Below, piece after piece: positions 5,854-12,550 of a stretch of DNA of 14,891 nucleotides. Under the pieces are notes generated by a model. That model ran no database searches. It saw nothing but the letters and a program-made list of their open reading frames with translations, and was not told the origin of the DNA. Source of the stretch: DATATV01 sp035551355 (GTDB taxonomy: Bacteria; Actinomycetota; Actinomycetes; Mycobacteriales; Pseudonocardiaceae); contig DASZNF010000076.1 of the NCBI GenBank assembly GCA_035551355.1, forward strand, positions 1 to 14,891, given 5' to 3'. Each line of letters starts with the position of its first letter. Position 1 is the stretch's first letter. A program made the position numbers and the translations under genes.

Positions 5854-6828
5854 ATGGATCACCGGGTCGTGGCGATCGCGCACGCGCCGCAGGCGCCGTT
5901 CGAACTGGGCTGCGTGGTGGAGGTGTTCGGCACGCCCCGGCCCGGGCTGGTGGGCGGCTACGCGTTCCGGGTGTGCGCCGAGGAACCGGGCCCGGTGGCC
6001 ACCACCGCCGGCTACACGATGGTGGTCGAGCACGGGCTGGAGGCGCTGGCCGAGGCCGACACCATCGTGATCCCGGGCTGGCTGCCGGTGACCGCCCCGC
6101 TGTCCCGTCCCCTGCTCGGCGCGCTGCTGCGGGCCCACCGGCGGGGCGCCCGGCTGGTCAGCATCTGCAGCGGTGCGTTCGCCCTGGCCCAGACCGGCCT
6201 GCTGGACGACCGCGGGGCCACCACGCACTGGCACCGCGCGGCCGAACTGGCGCAGCGGTTCCCCCTGATCAAGGTCGACCCGGATGTGCTGTACATCGAC
6301 CACGGCGATATCGCGACCAGCGCCGGGGCGGGCGCCGGCATCGATCTGTGCCTGCACCTGGTCCGGCGCGATCGCGGCGCGAGCCACGCCGCCGAGCTGG
6401 CCCGCCATCTGGTGCTGCCGCCGCACCGCGAGGGCGGCCAGGCCCAGTACGCCGCCCTACCCACCACCCCGCCACCGGACTCGCTGGGTGAGTTGCTGGA
6501 CTGGGCGAATGCCCACCTGGCCGAGCCGATCACCGTCGAGCTGATGGCGGCCCAGCTGTGCGTTTCCCCGCGCACGCTGACCCGCCGGTTCACCGAGCAG
6601 CTGGGCCTCAGCCCGGGCCAGTGGCTGCTGCGCCAGCGGGTGAACGCCACCTGCGCGCTGCTGGAGACGACCGATCTGCCGGTGGAGGTCATTGCCGGGC
6701 GGGTCGGCCTGGTCTCGGCCACGAACCTGCGCCGCCGTTTCTCCCGCCTGCTGCGCACCACTCCGGCGGCGTATCGAAGAGCCTTCCACCGCAAGGAAGA
6801 TCAAGTGTCCTCGGTGGACTGTCAGTGA
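5854..6828 (+). CDS. GlxA-like AraC family transcriptional regulator
   Basis: A 324-residue regulator with the GlxA/FtrA layout. The N-terminal DJ-1/PfpI-like domain (about 1-180) has the nucleophile-elbow cysteine Cys105 in SICSGAFALA, followed by GLLDDRGATTHW (115-126). The C-terminal AraC DNA-binding domain (about 210-312) has two helix-turn-helix motifs, near 226-246 (TVELMAAQLCVSPRTLTRRF) and 275-297 (PVEVIAGRVGLVSATNLRRRF). The closing TTPAAYRRAF is typical of AraC proteins. In this group the DJ-1 domain usually senses a ligand rather than acting as an amidase; the ligand here is unknown. The ATG has no clear ribosome binding site. The divergent cupin is the natural candidate target. 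The gene converges on the LacI regulator with only 22 bp between the stops. Confidence 0.94.
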   Translation: MDHRVVAIAHAPQAPFELGCVVEVFGTPRPGLVGGYAFRVCAEEPGPVATTAGYTMVVEHGLEALAEADTIVIPGWLPVTAPLSRPLLGALLRAHRRGARLVSICSGAFALAQTGLLDDRGATTHWHRAAELAQRFPLIKVDPDVLYIDHGDIATSAGAGAGIDLCLHLVRRDRGASHAAELARHLVLPPHREGGQAQYAALPTTPPPDSLGELLDWANAHLAEPITVELMAAQLCVSPRTLTRRFTEQLGLSPGQWLLRQRVNATCALLETTDLPVEVIAGRVGLVSATNLRRRFSRLLRTTPAAYRRAFHRKEDQVSSVDCQ

Positions 6829-6850
6829 TCCAGGATGCGCGAAACCCTTG

Positions 6851-7951
6851 TCACGGGCCGAACCAGCGCTCCTCCGCGGTGTGCGGGCGGGCGGATGTCT
6901 TGCCCTGCACCAGTTTCGTGCTCAGCGTGACGGTGCGCGGGCGGCCCGGGTCGGGGCCGTTGAGCAACAGCTTGCCCGCCTCCCGGCCCTTGTCCAGGAT
7001 CGGCTGGTCGACCGTGGTGATCCCGGCGGCCAGCGCCTGGGCGATGCCGTCGAAGCCGGTGATGCTCAGGTCCTGCGGCACGCGCAGCCCGCGCCGCCGC
7101 GCCTCCTCCAGCGCGCCCAGCGCCAGGATGTCCGAGGTGCAGATCAGGGCGGTGATCTGCGGGTCCAGGTCCAGCAACTGCTCGGTGGCCTCGGCGCCCG
7201 CGGAAATGCTGTGGTCGAAGCGTTCCACCACCGGCACGCTCGACCAGTCCACGCCGACCGCGTCGAACGCCTCGGCCAGGCCGGCCAGCCGGGCCCGCTG
7301 CACGTGGAAGTGCGCCTCCCGCTGCCGGGCCACGGTGGCCAGATCGTCGTTGCGGTTGCTGCCCAGCCGCATGCAGATGACCCCGACCCGGCGGTGGCCC
7401 AGCCCGATCAGGTGTTTGGCCAGTTCGGTGATGGCCGCGTGGTCGTCGATGCCCACCCGGTCCACGGTGCCCAGATCGGGTTGGTCGGACACCACGATCG
7501 GCACCGGCCGCTCCAGTACCGCGGCCAGGTGCGGGTCGTCGTCGGGCACGGAGTAGACGACGAAGCCGTCCACACCCGCGCGGTGCACCGCGGCCACGTC
7601 CTCGCGTTCCGGGTTCACCGGCACCAGGTGCAGGCCCTGGCCGGCGTCTTCGCAGGCCAGCGCGAGGCCTTCCAGGAAACGCACCGCGCCCGGGTCGCGG
7701 AAGGCGTAGGACAGGTTCTCGGTCAGCAGCAGCCCGACCGCGCCCGCCTTGCGGGTGCGCAGCGACCTGGCCACCGGGTCGGGACCGGGGTAGCCCAGCC
7801 TGCGCGCGGTTTCCAGTACCCTGCGGCGCAGTTCCGGCGACAACTGGTCCGGGCGGTTGTAGGCGTTGGACACCGTGGTGCGCGAGACGCCCAGCTCAGC
7901 AGCAAGGGACGCCAACGTCGCAGGACGCCGCGAATGCATGGACCGCACCAT
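6851..7951 (-). CDS. LacI family transcriptional regulator
   Basis: A dimeric sugar-responsive repressor of the LacI/GalR family. With ATG 7951 the protein has 366 residues. The helix-turn-helix is at 11-32 (ATLASLAAELGVSRTTVSNA), and the hinge region around 49-65 includes LGYPGPDPVARSLR. A periplasmic-binding-protein-like ligand domain follows, with GLGHRRVGVI and TALICTSDILALGALEEARRRG recognisable. The frame can be extended to a TTG at 7978, but this is rejected. The extension would encode across a palindrome (7957-7969) and a -10-like TACAAT at 7983-7978 that look like the gene's own operator and promoter. ATG 7939 is an equally good alternative start. No intact sugar transporter or hydrolase lies nearby, so the regulator looks orphaned. 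The decayed MsiK-type ATPase at 8210 may be its former partner. Confidence 0.93.
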   Translation of the reverse strand: MVRSMHSRRPATLASLAAELGVSRTTVSNAYNRPDQLSPELRRRVLETARRLGYPGPDPVARSLRTRKAGAVGLLLTENLSYAFRDPGAVRFLEGLALACEDAGQGLHLVPVNPEREDVAAVHRAGVDGFVVYSVPDDDPHLAAVLERPVPIVVSDQPDLGTVDRVGIDDHAAITELAKHLIGLGHRRVGVICMRLGSNRNDDLATVARQREAHFHVQRARLAGLAEAFDAVGVDWSSVPVVERFDHSISAGAEATEQLLDLDPQITALICTSDILALGALEEARRRGLRVPQDLSITGFDGIAQALAAGITTVDQPILDKGREAGKLLLNGPDPGRPRTVTLSTKLVQGKTSARPHTAEERWFGP

Positions 7952-7956
7952 GTAGT

Positions 7957-7969
7957 GACCGTAACGGTC
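7957..7969. promoter_or_regulatory. Candidate LacI-type operator (autoregulation)
   Basis: GACCGT and ACGGTC flank a single central A, a perfect odd-centred 13-bp palindrome with the central CG-rich character typical of LacI/GalR operators. It lies 6 bp upstream of the ATG at 7951 and just downstream of the -10-like box, where binding would block transcription of the regulator's own gene. Confidence 0.5.
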
Positions 7970-7977
7970 CAGAACCA

Positions 7978-7983
7978 ATTGTA
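7978..7983 (-). promoter_or_regulatory. -10-like hexamer of the LacI gene
   Basis: TACAAT on the minus strand matches five of six bases of the TATAAT consensus. It would place the transcription start near 7971, giving a leader of about 20 nt before ATG 7951. No consensus -35 is visible 16-18 bp upstream. Confidence 0.35.
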
Positions 7984-8048
7984 GAAGTGCAGGTGACCAG
8001 CATCCTGATCAGGGAATAACTGCGCAGGTCAGCGCGCCGACCCTGACT

Positions 8049-8064
8049 ATTGGTCCAGACCAAC
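8049..8064. promoter_or_regulatory. DasR-responsive element (dre)-like palindrome
   Basis: ATTGGTCCAGACCAAC contains the palindrome TTGGTC-CA-GACCAA. The core TGGTCCAGACCA matches 11 of 12 bases of the known Streptomyces DasR core TGGTCTAGACCA. DasR is the GntR-family repressor of N-acetylglucosamine and chitin-use genes, released by glucosamine-6-phosphate. The site lies about 100 bp upstream of the LacI start and 146 bp upstream of the MsiK-type remnant. The motif match is seen directly; regulation by DasR is inferred. Confidence 0.5.
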
Positions 8065-8142
8065 TTCGGCCATCATGACCGATTCCCACCGCCTGGCAGC
8101 CCGGAATCGCGATCACTTCGTACCAATTCGATATCCCCTTTT

Positions 8143-8159
8143 CACCCGTTCGACGGGTG
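8143..8159. repeat. Hairpin-forming inverted repeat
   Basis: CACCCGT (8143-8149) and ACGGGTG (8153-8159) are perfect 7-bp arms around TCG. On the plus strand it is preceded, not followed, by a T-run, so it does not look like a plus-strand terminator. It could be an operator or a leader structure of the former downstream gene. Confidence 0.4.
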
Positions 8160-8209
8160 GCGTGAGCTGGCACACATTGGTCACGTGGTGCTGGGGAAAG
8201 GTGCGACCC

Positions 8210-8287
8210 ATGGCCGAAGTCGCCTACGTGCAAGCCTCCCGCGTGTTCCCCGGCCCGCCCCCGGTCCGCGCCGTGGACGGGCTCTCG
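8210..8287 (+). pseudogene. N-terminal remnant of a MsiK/UgpC-type sugar ABC transporter ATPase
   Basis: The 26 codons from ATG 8210 read MAEVAYVQASRVFPG...VRAVDGLS, which matches the opening of MsiK/MsmK/UgpC-type ATPases that energise many sugar importers (typically M-A-x-V-x-Y-x-x-A-S-R-x-Y-P-G, then AVDGLD). A ribosome-binding-like GGGGAAAGG lies 8 nt upstream. After VDGLS the similarity ends. No Walker A, signature or Walker B follows, and within 33 bp the minus-strand SGNH gene begins to overlap. The frame continues PSCSTGER, which recalls the STGER-type C-terminus of MsiK proteins. An internal deletion joining the two gene ends is therefore possible, though that match is short. A full-length ATPase is about 370 residues, so this copy cannot work. 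Confidence 0.55.
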
Positions 8288-8319
8288 CCAAGCTGCTCGA
8301 CCGGTGAACGGCCGCGGGC

Positions 8320-9663
8320 TCAGCGCATGGGGTGGGCGGCCAGCAGCGTGGCCAGCTGCTGGATGAACCCGGCCTCCAGGAACTCGCCGTTCCCGTCGGC
8401 GACCACCCGTTCCACCGACTCCAGCGCGATGACCCTGCTGTTCACCATCGAGTTCAGCACGGCCTGCACGTCGGAGTCGATCACCGAGTAGTTGACCATG
8501 GTCAGGTGGGAGAACGCGGCCCCGAGATAGCCCGCGGACGCTTCGGTGAACGAGTCACCCAACACGGTGGTGGGCTGGTTGACCGTGCCGGTCTCCGGCG
8601 TGGAGGTCATGGTCTGCGGGGCCGTGCCGATGTCGCCCTGCAACCCCTGGGTGCGGTCGCCCTGCCCGGACGGGGCCAGCGCGTACACGTTGCCGGTGCG
8701 TTGCTTGTCCTCGCCGATCAGCGGGGGCAGGTCGGCCGCGGCCGAGCGGGTGCCGATCAGCTCGGTCTGCCAGGTCGCGGTGACGCCGGGCTGGATGTCC
8801 TCGGCCAGGTCCCGGGTCATCACCAGGGCGCCCTCGTCGGTCCAGTGCGTGTCCAGCGGGTAGTACACCGGCGAGCCGATCTTGCGCTGCACGCTGGACA
8901 GGTCCGAGCGCAGATCCAGGTCACCGGCCTGGGTGGTGACGTCCCGCCAGAAGGTGGGGGCGGCGGCGGTCGCGCAGCTCTTGCCCGCGTAGGAGTCGGG
9001 CAGGTTCTGCGGCTCCATGGTCGACTTGTCCGGCGGGATGACGAACACGAAGCTGCGGCCGGAGGCGACCACGGCCTGGCGCAGCTCGTTGATCGCGGCG
9101 ATCGTCTGGGCCAGCGGATGGCTGGGCAGGCACTTGGCGGTGACGTCCTTGCCGAGGTAGAGCCAGCCGTTCTTGCCCTGGATGACCTCGGTGTAGCCGG
9201 CGCTGTCGCCGGCGCCCTGGTCGCCCGGGCCGACCTGCGGTCCGGGCATGGTGCCGGGCTGGCTGGTGGCCGGGGTGCTGCCCGGCAGCGGGCCCGCGGC
9301 CTGGTCGGAGGAGGACTGGCCGAGGGGGAACTGCTCGTCGAACACGCCGTTGCTGATGGCGTCCGCGGCCTGCACCGCGCCGCCGCGGAAGACCAGGTGG
9401 TCGGTGGCCCACTGGCTCAGCCCGGTGAAGAAGCCCCAGCCGGCAGACAGGCTGGGGAACGAGGCCAGCGGCCGGTTCTCGATCTGACCCGGCCGGGCGC
9501 CGAACACCCAGGACAGGGTGGGCACCAGGAAGAAGACCAGCGCGCAGACCAGCGCGATGCCCTGCCTGCGGCCGTGCCGGGGGCGGTGCAGCGGATGTTC
9601 CCTTGGCAGCCACGACTCGTGCACGGGCGGCAGACCCGAGGGCTGGCGCGGATCATCCACCAT
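8320..9663 (-). CDS. AlgX/AlgJ-like SGNH-hydrolase-type O-acetylation protein
   Basis: A 447-residue membrane-anchored protein related to AlgX/AlgJ, the extracytoplasmic proteins that pass acetyl groups to polysaccharides. A cytoplasmic, basic N-terminus (1-35) is followed by one membrane helix (about 36-54) and then the family's ENRPLASFP motif (62-70). A Pro/Gly/Ser-rich insert occupies about 116-156. The catalytic Asp271 and His273 lie in DTHWTDEG, and the nucleophile Ser371 in VLGDSFTEAS. KNGWLYLG (164-171) is another typical block. The ATG at 9663 is preferred over GTG 9675; neither has a clear ribosome binding site. DUF445 ends 33 bp upstream and an MBOAT acyltransferase lies beyond it on the same strand. 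This is the pairing expected for O-acetylation, where MBOAT carries acetyl across the membrane and this protein transfers it. The acceptor polymer is unknown. Confidence 0.88.
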   Translation of the reverse strand: MVDDPRQPSGLPPVHESWLPREHPLHRPRHGRRQGIALVCALVFFLVPTLSWVFGARPGQIENRPLASFPSLSAGWGFFTGLSQWATDHLVFRGGAVQAADAISNGVFDEQFPLGQSSSDQAAGPLPGSTPATSQPGTMPGPQVGPGDQGAGDSAGYTEVIQGKNGWLYLGKDVTAKCLPSHPLAQTIAAINELRQAVVASGRSFVFVIPPDKSTMEPQNLPDSYAGKSCATAAAPTFWRDVTTQAGDLDLRSDLSSVQRKIGSPVYYPLDTHWTDEGALVMTRDLAEDIQPGVTATWQTELIGTRSAAADLPPLIGEDKQRTGNVYALAPSGQGDRTQGLQGDIGTAPQTMTSTPETGTVNQPTTVLGDSFTEASAGYLGAAFSHLTMVNYSVIDSDVQAVLNSMVNSRVIALESVERVVADGNGEFLEAGFIQQLATLLAAHPMR

Positions 9664-9696
9664 CACGCGCACCACGGTAGCCGCCGGCGGTGGAGC

Positions 9697-10932
9697 TCAA
9701 TGGAGGAACACGAAGACTTGCAGCTCACCGACGAGGAAACCGATGATCGCGCCGACCGCGATCAGCTTCCACTCGTCCTGCTTGAAGGCCGGGCGGAGCA
9801 GGCCCTCGAACTCGATCGGGGTGAGCTGGCGCATCCGGGACACGATGGTGTCGCGGATGTCCAACGCCTCGGTGGTGTACGCCTCGGCCTCCCGCATGGC
9901 CTCGGGCAGCACCTCGATCGCCCGGGTGGTGGCGGTCAGCTTCATCTGCTGCAGGCGGCCGCCGCCCACCGCGAGGTCGACCAGCGGGCGGGCCAGCCGC
10001 AGTTGCCGGTCCAGCGTCTGCTCGATCTCGCGCTGGATCAGCGCGAACAGGCGATCGGCGCGGGGGCCGTGCAGGATCGCGGTCATGATGTTGTGCGTGG
10101 TGAGGATTTCCCCGGCGACCAGCGTGCCGTAGTCGGTGGCGACCTGGGCGCGGCGCTTCTGGAACATGCCCTGCCAGGTGAACAGACCGAGGAACTGTTG
10201 CGGCGCGCGCGGGAAGAAGATCATCTTCAGCGCCAGCCAGTCGGTGAACCAGCCGATGGCCAGGCCGAACAGCGGCATCACCAGCGGGGAGTGGGTCAGC
10301 GCCCAGAGCACCATCTGCACCACGCCCAGGATGAAGCCGAAGACCAGTCCGCAGTTGGCGATGAACCGCAGTTCGGGCTTGGCGATCTCCCGGATCAGCC
10401 GGTTGAGCAGCGCCTTGTCCCGCACCAGGTGGGTGACCGCCATGTCCCGCACGTCCAGCACGGCCTCGATGTCCCCGGCCAGATCGGCCATGATCGACCG
10501 GACCAGCCTGGGCAGCTGGCCGCGGACCTGGCGCAGCAGCAGGTCCCGGGCCGGTGCGGGCAGCCGCTGCCAGAGGCCGGGCTGGTACTGGTCGACGATC
10601 TCCGGGGTGACCTCGTCGACCATGCGCAGCAGCGGTTTCTCCGCGGCCTTGGCCAGTTCGGCCGGGTCGAGCCGGGCGAAGATCTCCGGGACGCTGATCA
10701 GGTTGCTGGTGAGCAGCTGCACCGCGGTGGTGGCCATCCGAGCGGCGTTGCGGGGCAGAATTCCCTGCCACCCCAACGGAGTCCCCCGGATCCCGGCGAA
10801 TTCGGCCGGCCGGAACATCATCTCGATGGCGACCCGCTTGGTCAGATATCCGATGGCCGCGGCCACGAACGGCATGGAGACGTAGATCGGCCAGTGCGCG
10901 GCGAGGTCGGACAGGATGCCAGCCAGCGCCAC
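9697..10932 (-). CDS. DUF445 family membrane protein
   Basis: A 411-residue DUF445 protein whose biochemical function is not established. Hydrophobic segments lie at about 12-30, 191-211, 213-233 and 388-410. A long, helical, charged region in between (about 60-190 and 255-385) is rich in Arg/Glu/Leu and probably coiled or amphipathic. The family's internal duplication is visible: GYLTKRVAIEMMFRP (28-42) and GWFTDWLALKMIFFP (227-241) align residue for residue. Each is followed by a glycine/tryptophan motif, LGWQGILP and FTWQGMFQ. The GTG start is supported by GGGAGG with a 7-nt spacer, which rejects the much longer open frame reaching 12276. It sits between the MBOAT gene (116 bp upstream) and the SGNH gene (33 bp downstream), so it is at least co-transcribed with the latter. 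Confidence 0.9.
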   Translation of the reverse strand: MALAGILSDLAAHWPIYVSMPFVAAAIGYLTKRVAIEMMFRPAEFAGIRGTPLGWQGILPRNAARMATTAVQLLTSNLISVPEIFARLDPAELAKAAEKPLLRMVDEVTPEIVDQYQPGLWQRLPAPARDLLLRQVRGQLPRLVRSIMADLAGDIEAVLDVRDMAVTHLVRDKALLNRLIREIAKPELRFIANCGLVFGFILGVVQMVLWALTHSPLVMPLFGLAIGWFTDWLALKMIFFPRAPQQFLGLFTWQGMFQKRRAQVATDYGTLVAGEILTTHNIMTAILHGPRADRLFALIQREIEQTLDRQLRLARPLVDLAVGGGRLQQMKLTATTRAIEVLPEAMREAEAYTTEALDIRDTIVSRMRQLTPIEFEGLLRPAFKQDEWKLIAVGAIIGFLVGELQVFVFLH

Positions 10933-11048
10933 CCCGCGACCTCCCGACTGATCACCGTGCCTGGGAAAGGCCCAGCGTACCGCCGGTCGGCCGCGATCCC
11001 CATGGCGCCGCGCGGGACCAGGAAACGGCAGCTCGCGGCCTACGGAGA
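10933..11048. other. Gap between MBOAT and DUF445 genes
   Basis: No coding frame is supported. A short stem (CTGGG / CCCAG on the minus strand, about 10970-10985) and the DUF445 ribosome binding site (10945-10940) are the only visible elements. The length leaves room for a separate DUF445 promoter, but no clear -35/-10 pair is seen. Confidence 0.35.
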
Positions 11049-12482
11049 TTAGAACTGGTAGTACAGGAACGGGCTGAAGGTGCCGGTGGCGACCAGGATC
11101 GCCGCATACGTCAGGCCCGCCGTCATCACGCCCAGCCGGATGGCGTTGGCCGGGCGGCTGCGGGAGGACTCCAGCAGCGGGCCGGTCACCGGGTGGGTGG
11201 GCAGCAGTACCACCAACAGGGCCAGCAGCAGGATGACCAGGCGCTGGTTGGTCAGCGCCGCGTTCACCACGTCGGTCAGGCCGTGCGCGTCGGGCAGGAA
11301 CATGTGGCCGAGCATGGTCAGCGCCTGGCCCATGGTGCCGGCGCGGAAGAATACCCAGCCGATGACGACCAGCAACAACGTCAGCGCGCGCCGGGCCAGC
11401 CGGGCGCGTTTCGAAGAAGGTGTTGCGCCCCAACCGAAGCCGCGCTCGATGACCAGCAGCGCCCCGTGGTACAGGCCCCACACCAGGAACGTCCAGTTCG
11501 CGCCGTGCCAGAAACCGGTCAGCACGAACACGATGCACAGGTTCCGGTAGGTGCGCGCATTGCCGTGCCGGTTGCCGCCCAGCGAGATGTACACGTAGTC
11601 CCGGAACCACCTCGACAGCGACATGTGCCAGCGCCGCCAGAATTCGGTGATGGTGATCGAGGAATACGGTCGGGCGAAGTTCTCCGGCAGCCGGAATCCC
11701 AGCATCCGGCCCAATCCGATGGCCATGTCCGAATAGCCGGAGAAGTCGAAGAACAGCTGCAGCGTGTACCCGACCGCGCCCAGCCAGGCCACCCCGAACG
11801 TCATGTTCGCGTTCGACGTGGCGAAGCACGCGTCCACCATGGGCGCCAGCGAGTCGGCCACCACGGTCTTCTTGACCAGCCCCAGCGCGAACCGGGGGAA
11901 CCCGGCGGCGATGTCGTCCAGCCGGTGCGTGCGTTTCTGCGGCAGCTGGTCGGAAATCTCCCGGTACCGCACGATCGGCCCGGCGATCAGTTGCGGGAAC
12001 ATCGCGATGTAGGCCACGAACGACACCGGGTTGCGCAGCGCCTTGCGGTCCCCGCGGTAGATGTCCACCACATAGGAAATGTGGTGGAACGTGTAGAACG
12101 AGATGCCGATCGGCAACACCAGGTGGGTGAGCGGGAAATCGCCGCCGAACACCTTGGCCAGGTTGTCCAGCTGCTGGGTGGCGAAGTTCGTGTACTTCCA
12201 CACGAACAGCGCGCCCACGTCGATGGCGACCACGACGATCAGCAGGATCTTGCGCTGCCGGTGGTTCTCGTCCCACTGGTTGGGCTCCAGCACCAGCCCG
12301 GCCAGGAAGTTGACCACCATGCAGGACAACAACAACAGCGTGGTCGCGCCCGCACCTGCCGCGTAGAAGACCAGGCTGGCCACGGCGATCACGCCGTTGC
12401 GCCAGGCACGGGGGGCGATCAGCACCCCGGCCAGCACCACCGGGAGGAAGTACCAGAGGAAAAGCGGCGTGGCGAAGGACAT
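11049..12482 (-). CDS. MBOAT family membrane-bound O-acyltransferase (AlgI-like)
   Basis: A 477-residue polytopic membrane enzyme of the AlgI branch of MBOAT proteins, which move acetyl groups from a cytoplasmic donor to extracytoplasmic polymers. The conserved catalytic His326 lies in GFWHGANW, and a second conserved His286 in FWRRWHMSLSRWFRDY (281-296). Other family blocks are FDFSGYSDMAIGLGRMLGF (245-263), NFARPY (268-273), YISLGGNR (298-305) and FPQLIAGPIVR (162-172). About ten hydrophobic segments span the length. The ATG has an AGAGGAAAG ribosome binding site about 7 nt upstream. The stop of the rlmB-type gene is 68 bp upstream on the same strand, so read-through transcription is possible. 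With the SGNH protein downstream it forms a plausible surface O-acetylation pair. Confidence 0.95.
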   Translation of the reverse strand: MSFATPLFLWYFLPVVLAGVLIAPRAWRNGVIAVASLVFYAAGAGATTLLLLSCMVVNFLAGLVLEPNQWDENHRQRKILLIVVVAIDVGALFVWKYTNFATQQLDNLAKVFGGDFPLTHLVLPIGISFYTFHHISYVVDIYRGDRKALRNPVSFVAYIAMFPQLIAGPIVRYREISDQLPQKRTHRLDDIAAGFPRFALGLVKKTVVADSLAPMVDACFATSNANMTFGVAWLGAVGYTLQLFFDFSGYSDMAIGLGRMLGFRLPENFARPYSSITITEFWRRWHMSLSRWFRDYVYISLGGNRHGNARTYRNLCIVFVLTGFWHGANWTFLVWGLYHGALLVIERGFGWGATPSSKRARLARRALTLLLVVIGWVFFRAGTMGQALTMLGHMFLPDAHGLTDVVNAALTNQRLVILLLALLVVLLPTHPVTGPLLESSRSRPANAIRLGVMTAGLTYAAILVATGTFSPFLYYQF

Positions 12483-12508
12483 GCTCGCTTTCCTCTACTC
12501 GACGAACC

Positions 12509-12534
12509 GCCTCCCGGCTGGGCAGGGCCTCCCG
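12509..12534. repeat. Short direct repeat upstream of the MBOAT gene
   Basis: GCCTCCCG occurs at 12509-12516 and 12527-12534, 18 bp apart, in the 68-bp gap before the MBOAT start. On the minus strand this reads CGGGAGGC twice. Tandem same-face half-sites are possible, but chance is not excluded. Confidence 0.22.
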
Positions 12535-12550
12535 ACTCTAGCGAATTCCC

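Larger units (their letters stand above)
7984..8209. other. Regulatory gap between LacI gene and MsiK remnant
   Basis: No coding frame is supported here. The stretch contains a 10-bp palindrome CCTGATCAGG (8004-8013), the dre-like site (8049-8064), a 7-bp hairpin (8143-8159) and a GGGGAAAGG ribosome-binding-like run (8193-8201). It looks like the preserved upstream region of a lost plus-strand gene. Confidence 0.45.

Noticed and set aside
6829..6850. Possible terminator between the convergent AraC and LacI genes.
   Set aside because: The 22-bp gap has no stem or T-tract.
8004..8013. Palindrome CCTGATCAGG upstream of the LacI gene.
   Set aside because: A 10-bp palindrome containing a common TGATCA core is not distinctive enough to call an operator by itself.
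8050..8307. A plus-strand frame ending ALAKLLDR-stop just before the SGNH gene end.
   Set aside because: The ending resembles a protein C-terminus, but there is no recognisable sequence before it, and it is out of frame with the better supported MsiK-like stub.
8332..11052. A 906-codon open frame on the plus strand, antisense to the SGNH and DUF445 genes.
   Set aside because: Its translation is low-complexity (Gly/Arg/Gln/His rich) with no recognisable domain. It is a by-product of high GC content at third positions of the true minus-strand genes, which carry clear family motifs.
10933..12276. Upstream extension of the DUF445 frame on the minus strand.
   Set aside because: It overlaps the MBOAT gene in another frame and has no domain. 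The GGGAGG-preceded GTG at 10932 begins exactly at the conserved DUF445 N-terminus.
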